Of a stretch of 36,392 bases of DNA, positions 31,619 through 36,392 are shown piece after piece (positions within the stretch are counted from its first letter, which is position 1; each line of letters opens with the position of its first letter). The stretch covers positions 1-36,392 of the forward strand of contig NZ_BMTF01000039.1 in the NCBI RefSeq assembly GCF_014649535.1, written 5' to 3'. A program made the translations under genes and the position numbers. The notes below the pieces were generated by a model, which saw only the letters and a program-made list of their open reading frames with translations, did no database searches and was not told the origin of the DNA. The stretch is from Streptomyces gelaticus (GTDB taxonomy: Bacteria > Actinomycetota > Actinomycetes > Streptomycetales > Streptomycetaceae).

Positions 31619-32008
31619 GTCTTCCATGGTCCTGCGCCCGGCCCGTGCGGGCATCGGCCCGCGGGCGGAATCCGGCGGCGGCGCGGGTAGGCCTGCGGTC
31701 GCATGCCGTCCCCTACGGGATGGACCCGGGGGTGGACGGCACGGGCCGGAGAACAATCCGTTCGCCCCCGGCGGGCGCGGTCGATACAATCGCCGGTCTG
31801 CCCGCCTCCCGCACCGTGGTACCGGCGGCCCGCGAGGGCTCGTGCCGGCAGCCGAGGGAGCGCCGCCGACCGGACGGAAACCGGCCGACAGCCGTACGCG
31901 CACCTGCTGTGCGTACCCGTGATCGATCCCCGAGCGGACCGCATCGCCCCCGAGCACCGACCGGGGCCGCGGTCCGCCGTCCTGCGTTGAACAGCCGGAG
32001 GCAATACC
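31619..32008. other. Divergent spacer with the helR promoter and long leader
   Basis: No gene is supportable here. TTCGCC (31761-31766) and TACAAT (31785-31790), 18 bp apart, form the best sigma-70-like promoter, which would give helR a leader of about 210 nt. A strong hairpin lies near the end of it (31934-31977). I looked for the 19-bp rifamycin-associated element known upstream of some helR genes (core GGGGCTTGCGGCAAG) and saw no match. Confidence 0.5.
31934..31977 (+). promoter_or_regulatory. Leader hairpin upstream of helR (possible attenuator)
   Basis: GCGGACCGC (31934-31942) pairs perfectly with GCGGTCCGC (31969-31977). Inside, GCCCC (31946-31950) pairs with GGGGC (31963-31967) around a 12-nt loop. 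It ends 31 nt before the GTG start. A short frame VIDPRADRIAPEHRPGPRSA (31919-31990) spans it but has no visible ribosome-binding site. Confidence 0.55.
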
Positions 32009-34141
32009 GTGCCCGCGCACGAACACGAGAGCGACACCACCACCGATCCCCTGGCCCGCGAACGCGCCCATCTCAGCGCGTCCCGCGCCGCGCTGCGCGC
32101 CATGCGCGAGGACGCCCAGGCCCTGGACATCCGCGATGTCACCGCGAACTGGGTCAATGCGGCCGTCCTGCAGTCCCAGATCGACGAGCGCATCAAGTCG
32201 CTCGCCGATCTCGCCCACACCCCGCTCTTCTTCGGGCGCCTGGACTATCTGCACCGGGTCGGTGCAGAGCAAGCCGAGGGCGCATCGGAAGGGGCGGCGC
32301 GCAGCGCCTCGGACAAGGGCGGTGGTGGGCGACGGGAGGGCCAGTTCTACATCGGGCGCCGCCATGTCCACGATGCCGACGGCGATCCGATGGTCATCGA
32401 CTGGCGTGCGCCGGTCTCGCAGCCGTTCTACCGGGCCTCCAGGAAGGACCCGCAGGACGTGGGGCAGCGCCGCCGCTTCGGGTACACCGGCGGCGAGCTG
32501 ACCGCGTACGAGGACGAGCACCTCACCGATCCCGCCGAGGCCGAGCAGACCAGCAAGCTCCTCCAGGCGGAGATCGAGCGGCCGCGTGTCGGTCCGATGC
32601 GGGACATCGTCGCGACGATCCAGCCCGAGCAGGACGAGATCGTCCGCAGCGAGCTCGGCGGGACGGTGTGCGTGCAGGGCGGCCCCGGCACCGGCAAGAC
32701 GGCCGTCGGCCTGCACCGGGTGGCGTATCTGCTGTACGCGCACCGCGAGCGGCTGGCCCGTACCGGCACGCTGGTCATCGGGCCGAACCGGTCCTTCCTC
32801 CAGTACATCGAGCAGGTGCTGCCGGCCCTCGGCGAGCTGGCGGTGAAGCAGGCGACCGTCGACGATCTGGTGACGGCCGGGATCGAGGTGCGCGGCACGG
32901 ATGCGGCGGACGCCGCCGTCGTCAAGGGCGATGCCCGGATGGCCGAGGTGCTGCGGCGGGCGATCCGTTCGCATGTGACGCTCCCGACGGAGCCGGTCGT
33001 GGTGGTGCGCGGTTCGCGGCGCTGGCGGGTGCCGGCGTACGAGCTGGAGGAGATGGTCACCGAGCTGCTGGCCCGCGACATGCGGTACGGGGCCGCCCAC
33101 GAGGCGCTTCCGCAGCGCATCGCGCACGCCGTCCTGGTGCGGATGGAGGAGGCGGGCGAGGCGCCCGACGACCGGGTGCAGAACGCGGTGGCGCGCAACC
33201 CCGCGGTGAAGGCGGCCGTGAAGGCGATCTGGCCGGCCGTCGACCCGGCGAAGCTGGTGCTGCGGCTGTTGTCGGACGCGGACTTCCTGGCCGCCCACGC
33301 GGAGGGGCTGCTCAGCGCGGACGAGCAGAAGACGATCCTGTGGACGAAGCCTGCCCGGAGCGTGAAGTCGGCGAAGTGGTCGGCGGCGGACGCGGTGCTG
33401 ATCGACGAGGCGAGCGATCTGGTGGCGCGTACGCATTCGCTCGGCCATGTGGTGCTCGACGAGGCGCAGGACCTGTCGCCCATGCAGTACCGGGCGGTGG
33501 GCCGGCGCTGCACGACCGGTTCGGCGACGGTCCTCGGTGACCTCGCGCAGGGCACGACGCCGTGGTCGACGGAGAGCTGGGCGCAGGCGCTGCACCATCT
33601 CGGCAAGCCGGGCGCGGTGGTGGAGGAGCTGACGGCGGGCTTCCGTGTGCCGCGCGAGGTGATCGCGTACGCCTCGCGGCTGCTGCCGGTGATCTCGCCG
33701 GGTCTGGCGGCGGTGGAGTCGGTGCGTGAGTCGCCGGGTTCGCTGGAGGTGCGGGGGGTCGCCGGTCCGGCGGAGCTGGACGCGGCGGTGCTCGCGGCGT
33801 GCGAGGAGTCGCTGGAGCGGGAGGGTTCGATCGGCCTGATCGCGGCCGACGCGCGGATCCCCGTGCTGGCCCGGGCGCTGGCGGCGGCGGGGCGCGCGTA
33901 CCTCTCCCCCGGCGAGGAGACGACGGCCGAGTCCCGCCTGACCCTGGTCCCGGCGTCGCTGGCGAAGGGCCTGGAGTACGACTACGTGGTGCTGGACGAG
34001 CCGGCCGCGGTGATCGACGGCGAGCCGGACGAGCGCACGGGCCTGCGCCGGTTGTACGTGGCGCTGACGCGTGCGGTGTCGGGGTTGACGGTGGTGCACG
34101 CGGCGGAGCTGCCGGACGAGTTGGTGTTCTCCGGCGCTTGA
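32009..34141 (+). CDS. helR: RNA polymerase recycling motor ATPase HelR (HelD family)
   Basis: This 710-residue UvrD-like superfamily 1 ATPase is of the HelD type. The N-terminal coiled coil (RERAHLSASRAALRAMREDA, LQSQIDERIKSLADLAHTPL) is the arm that enters RNA polymerase. Walker A GGPGTGKT is at 224-231, the Walker B-like VVLDEAQDLSPMQYRAVGRR is about residue 485, and motif VI LRRLYVALTRAVSGLTVVHA is at the end. HelR in Streptomyces removes stalled or rifamycin-bound RNA polymerase and can confer rifamycin tolerance. GTG 32009 follows GGAGG at 7 nt. Its long hairpin-bearing leader suggests regulated expression. An ordinary HelD paralogue is the only realistic alternative. Confidence 0.88.
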   Translation: MPAHEHESDTTTDPLARERAHLSASRAALRAMREDAQALDIRDVTANWVNAAVLQSQIDERIKSLADLAHTPLFFGRLDYLHRVGAEQAEGASEGAARSASDKGGGGRREGQFYIGRRHVHDADGDPMVIDWRAPVSQPFYRASRKDPQDVGQRRRFGYTGGELTAYEDEHLTDPAEAEQTSKLLQAEIERPRVGPMRDIVATIQPEQDEIVRSELGGTVCVQGGPGTGKTAVGLHRVAYLLYAHRERLARTGTLVIGPNRSFLQYIEQVLPALGELAVKQATVDDLVTAGIEVRGTDAADAAVVKGDARMAEVLRRAIRSHVTLPTEPVVVVRGSRRWRVPAYELEEMVTELLARDMRYGAAHEALPQRIAHAVLVRMEEAGEAPDDRVQNAVARNPAVKAAVKAIWPAVDPAKLVLRLLSDADFLAAHAEGLLSADEQKTILWTKPARSVKSAKWSAADAVLIDEASDLVARTHSLGHVVLDEAQDLSPMQYRAVGRRCTTGSATVLGDLAQGTTPWSTESWAQALHHLGKPGAVVEELTAGFRVPREVIAYASRLLPVISPGLAAVESVRESPGSLEVRGVAGPAELDAAVLAACEESLEREGSIGLIAADARIPVLARALAAAGRAYLSPGEETTAESRLTLVPASLAKGLEYDYVVLDEPAAVIDGEPDERTGLRRLYVALTRAVSGLTVVHAAELPDELVFSGA

Positions 34142-34147
34142 GATGCG

Positions 34148-34172
34148 GGGTCCGGGGCGGAGCCCCGGACCC
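34148..34172. terminator. Bidirectional terminator between helR and cutC
   Basis: GGGTCCGGGGC (34148-34158) pairs perfectly with GCCCCGGACCC (34162-34172) around the 3-nt loop GGA. It lies 6 nt after the helR stop and 20 nt from the convergent cutC stop. Confidence 0.88.
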
Positions 34173-34192
34173 TCGCCCCCGCCCTGCTCCGG

Positions 34193-34882
34193 CTACGCGT
34201 CGAGCACCGCTCGCCACTCCCGTACCGCCGCCTCGTCCACCGGCCCCGACCACCCGTGCGGACGGGCCGCGCCACCGATGTGCACGGCGTCGATGCCCGC
34301 GGCGAGCAGCTCGGGCAGGTGCTCCAGGCGCAGGCCCCCGCCCACCAGGATCTGCGGCTCGTAACCGGGCTCGCCCGTGCGCGCCGCCTCGGCCAGCAGC
34401 GTCGGGATGCCGTCGTCGACGCCCTTGGGCGAGCCGGCGGTGAGGTACGTGTCCAGGCCGGGCAGGTCCGCCAGCTGCTTGCGCAGGGTGTCCCGGTCGG
34501 CGGCCCGGTCGATCGCGCGGTGGAAGGTCCAGCGGCAGCCGTCCAGCTCGGCGACGAGCCGTTCGACGGCGACCAGGTCCGGGCGGCCCTCCTCGTCGAG
34601 GAAGCCGAGGACGAATTCCTCGGCGCCCGCCGCCCGCAGCTCGCGCGCCCTGGCCAGGAGCACCTCGATGTCGCCGGCCGCGAAGCCGTCCGCCACCCTG
34701 AGCATCACCCGCAGCGGAATGTCCACCGCCGCCCGGATCTCCGCGAAGGTCTCGCAGGACGGGGTAAGACCGTCCGCCGCCATGTCGGTGACCAGCTCAA
34801 GCCGGTCCGCACCACCCGCCTGGGCGGCGACCGCGTCCTCCGCGTCGAGAGCGATCACCTCCAGGACTGCACGGTTGCTCAT
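34193..34882 (-). CDS. cutC: CutC family protein, 229 aa
   Basis: The protein is a complete CutC TIM barrel: LEVIALDAEDAVAAQAGGAD, RLELVTDMAADGLTPSCETF, RVMLRVADGFAAGDIEVLLA, CRWTFHRAIDRAADRDTLRK, YLTAGSPKGVDDGIPTLLAE, ILVGGGLRLEHLPELLAAGI and DAVHIGGAARP. CutC was named for copper homeostasis in E. coli, but the direct copper role is disputed. ATG 34882 follows GGAGG at a 9-nt spacer; ATG 34891 directly abuts that GGAGG and is unlikely. It diverges from a copper ATPase, which supports some copper link. A DasR-like site lies in its promoter region. Confidence 0.9.
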   Translation of the reverse strand: MSNRAVLEVIALDAEDAVAAQAGGADRLELVTDMAADGLTPSCETFAEIRAAVDIPLRVMLRVADGFAAGDIEVLLARARELRAAGAEEFVLGFLDEEGRPDLVAVERLVAELDGCRWTFHRAIDRAADRDTLRKQLADLPGLDTYLTAGSPKGVDDGIPTLLAEAARTGEPGYEPQILVGGGLRLEHLPELLAAGIDAVHIGGAARPHGWSGPVDEAAVREWRAVLDA

Positions 34883-34907
34883 GGGTCCCATCCTCCAGGA
34901 AGCATCA

Positions 34908-34923
34908 ACAGGTCTAGTCCAAT
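34908..34923 (-). promoter_or_regulatory. DasR-like operator upstream of cutC
   Basis: ACAGGTCTAGTCCAAT matches 13 of 16 positions of the DasR site (dre, consensus ASTGGTCTAGACCAST), including the GGTCTAG-CCA core. It lies 26-41 nt upstream of the cutC start. DasR is the GntR-type regulator of N-acetylglucosamine and chitin use. Confidence 0.5.
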
Positions 34924-35044
34924 GGCCAGCCTACGGGCCAGTACACCGAGGATGCAGCCTCAATGCCAGGCGAAGATACGCGAGGTCGGACACACATCGG
35001 GTGACCGAACGCGCACGTTCCGGGCTCGCGCGGCATATCCACTC

Positions 35045-35073
35045 TTGCGTTTTATAGGGGAGGGGGGTATACC
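35045..35073 (+). promoter_or_regulatory. Promoter of the copper ATPase gene
   Basis: TTGCGT (35045-35050) and TATACC (35068-35073) are separated by exactly 17 bp, a good -35/-10 pair. A G-rich half-site GGGGGGTAT overlaps the -10. The CsoR-type operator starts 15 nt downstream of the -10. Confidence 0.6.
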
Positions 35074-35087
35074 TGAATCAGCAATGC

Positions 35088-35104
35088 ATACCCCCTAGGG
35101 GTAT
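35088..35104 (+). promoter_or_regulatory. CsoR-type copper operator
   Basis: ATACCCCCTAGGGGTAT is the typical CsoR binding palindrome (TACCC-N-GGGTA with a C/G-rich centre). It sits 24 nt upstream of the copper ATPase start and probably just after the transcription start. CsoR released by Cu(I) would derepress the gene. The mirror half-site GGGGGGTAT at about 35062-35070 may extend the site. Confidence 0.85.
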
Positions 35105-35127
35105 CAACCACCGCCAGGGAGGACATC

Positions 35128-36392
35128 GTGTCCGCGCACACCGCCACGACCGGCGCCGCAGCCGGCACCGCCGCAGAGGTCGAACTCGCGATCGGCGGCA
35201 TGACCTGCGCCTCCTGCGCGGCCCGCATCGAGAAGAAGCTCAACCGGATGGACGGCGTCGAGGCCACCGTCAACTACGCCACCGAGAAGGCCAAGGTCAC
35301 CTACCGCGGCGAGGACATCTCCGTACAGGATCTGATCGCCACCGTCGAGAAGACCGGCTACACCGCGCACGAACCCGCTCCCCCGGCACGCACCGCCGAG
35401 GAGGGCGCCGCCCCCGGGCCCGCCGAGGCCGACGAGCTGCGGCCCCTGCGCCAGCGGCTGCTGACCGCCGTCGCGCTCGCCGTGCCGGTGATCGCGATGT
35501 CGATGATCCCGGCGCTTCAGTTCGACTACTGGCAGTGGCTCTCGCTGACGCTGACGGCCCCGGTCGTCACGTACGCCGCCTGGCCGTTCCACAAGGCCGC
35601 GTTCACCAACGCCCGGCACGGCGCGGCGACGATGGACACGCTGATCTCGGTCGGCACCTCGGCCGCGTTCCTGTGGTCGCTGTGGGCGCTGTTCTTCGGC
35701 ACCGCGGGCATGGTCGGCATGACGCACCCCTTCGAGCTGACCATCGGGCGGAGCGACGGCGCGGGCAACATCTACCTGGAGGCCGCCGCCGGAGTCACCG
35801 CGTTCATCCTGGCCGGGCGCTACTTCGAGGCCCGTTCCAAGCGGAAGGCGGGCGCGGCCCTCAAGGCGCTCCTGGAGCTCGGTGCCAAAGAGGTCACCGT
35901 GCTGCGCGACGGCCACGAGGTGACCGTACCCACCGCCGAACTCCAGGTCGGGGACCGGTTCCTGGTCCGCCCCGGCGAGAAGATCGCCACCGACGGCACC
36001 GTCGTCGAGGGGGCCTCGGCCGTGGACGCCTCGATGCTCACCGGTGAGTCCGTGCCCGTGGAGGTCGGCGTCGGCGACTTTGTCACCGGAGCCACGCTCA
36101 ACGCGGGCGGCCGGCTCGTCGTCGAGGCCACCCGGATCGGCGCGGACACCCAGCTGGCCCGGATGGCGAAGCTCGTCGAGGACGCGCAGAACGGCAAGGC
36201 GGCGGCCCAGCGCCTCGCGGACCGGATCTCCGCGGTCTTCGTCCCCGTCGTCATCGCCCTCGCGCTCGGCACGCTCGGCTTCTGGCTCGGCAACGGCGGA
36301 GGGCTGACCGCCGCGTTCACCGCCGCCGTGGCCGTGCTGATCATCGCCTGCCCCTGCGCCCTGGGCCTGGCCACCCCCACCGCGCTCATGGT
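35128..36392 (+). CDS. copA: Copper-translocating P-type ATPase, N-terminal part (runs off the right edge)
   Basis: GTG 35128 follows GGAGG at 5 nt. Residues 18-85 form a heavy-metal-associated domain with GMTCASC (Cys27 and Cys30 bind Cu(I)). Membrane helices begin near residue 110. YFEARSKRKAGAALKALLEL and VRPGEKIATDGTVVEGASAV lie in the cytoplasm, the phosphatase motif TGES is at 305-308, and the metal-path CPC is at 408-410. That set makes it a P1B-1-type Cu(I) exporter. The frame is open at the window end, before DKTGT and the nucleotide-binding domain. The CsoR-type operator supports copper control. A CopZ chaperone gene is not visible between it and cutC. Confidence 0.93.
   Translation, partial: MSAHTATTGAAAGTAAEVELAIGGMTCASCAARIEKKLNRMDGVEATVNYATEKAKVTYRGEDISVQDLIATVEKTGYTAHEPAPPARTAEEGAAPGPAEADELRPLRQRLLTAVALAVPVIAMSMIPALQFDYWQWLSLTLTAPVVTYAAWPFHKAAFTNARHGAATMDTLISVGTSAAFLWSLWALFFGTAGMVGMTHPFELTIGRSDGAGNIYLEAAAGVTAFILAGRYFEARSKRKAGAALKALLELGAKEVTVLRDGHEVTVPTAELQVGDRFLVRPGEKIATDGTVVEGASAVDASMLTGESVPVEVGVGDFVTGATLNAGGRLVVEATRIGADTQLARMAKLVEDAQNGKAAAQRLADRISAVFVPVVIALALGTLGFWLGNGGGLTAAFTAAVAVLIIACPCALGLATPTALM

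Noticed and set aside
31919..31990. 23-codon leader peptide before helR
   Set aside because: No ribosome-binding site and ordinary codon content; kept only as a note to the hairpin.
31427..34099. 890-codon open frame on the minus strand
   Set aside because: Only its last 63 codons are a real gene; the rest is antisense to helR and has Arg/His/Pro-rich nonsense composition.

Overview
The window is chromosomal DNA from a Streptomyces-like actinomycete. GC content is very high (about 70%), GTG starts are common, and the gene content is typical of the genus: the futalosine menaquinone pathway, DUF397/DUF5753 regulators, a HelR-type RNA polymerase motor, an XPB-type helicase and many LSAC/MTAC lipoproteins. 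All calls come from reading translations, motifs and spacing; no database search was possible.

Layout. 1-5434: a secreted protein (cut by the left edge), a giant sacsin/Hsp90-like ATPase and a DUF3027 protein, all on the minus strand, with a repeat-bearing spacer at 4209-4440. 5435-6057: a non-coding spacer with a 34-bp tandem repeat. 6058-9588: an MFS transporter, a DUF2771 lipoprotein, and mqnB-mqnD of the futalosine route to menaquinone. 9687-11180: a cold-shock-domain protein, a small membrane protein and a VOC-fold protein. 11380-12057: a DUF4232-type lipoprotein.

12411-17178 is the most interesting accessory region. It is a four-gene operon: a small DUF6507/WXG100-like helical protein, a 680-residue multidomain protein with the architecture of a type VII secretion polymorphic toxin, a gene overlapping it by 4 nt that would be its immunity protein, and a DUF6177 protein. 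Base composition drops sharply over the toxin tip, and the tip matches no toxin family I can name.

17252-20472 is a decaying regulatory island. It holds three DUF397 genes (one apparently mosaic), a PadR/HAAS-domain pair, a DUF5753 protein without its DNA-binding domain, the 3' remnant of another such regulator, and a frameshifted ATP-binding (anti-sigma-like) gene.

20496-25290: a HAD phosphatase diverging from an iron-siderophore ABC importer (two permeases, ATPase, binding lipoprotein) behind a candidate iron box. 25373-31419: a membrane protein diverging from an XPB-N/WYL-like protein, then a small membrane protein and an XPB helicase. 31427-34141: a small conserved protein and helR with a long structured leader. 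34193-36392: a CutC-family protein diverging from a copper P-type ATPase (cut by the right edge) with a CsoR-type operator. No tRNA, rRNA, CRISPR array or intact insertion sequence was recognised.
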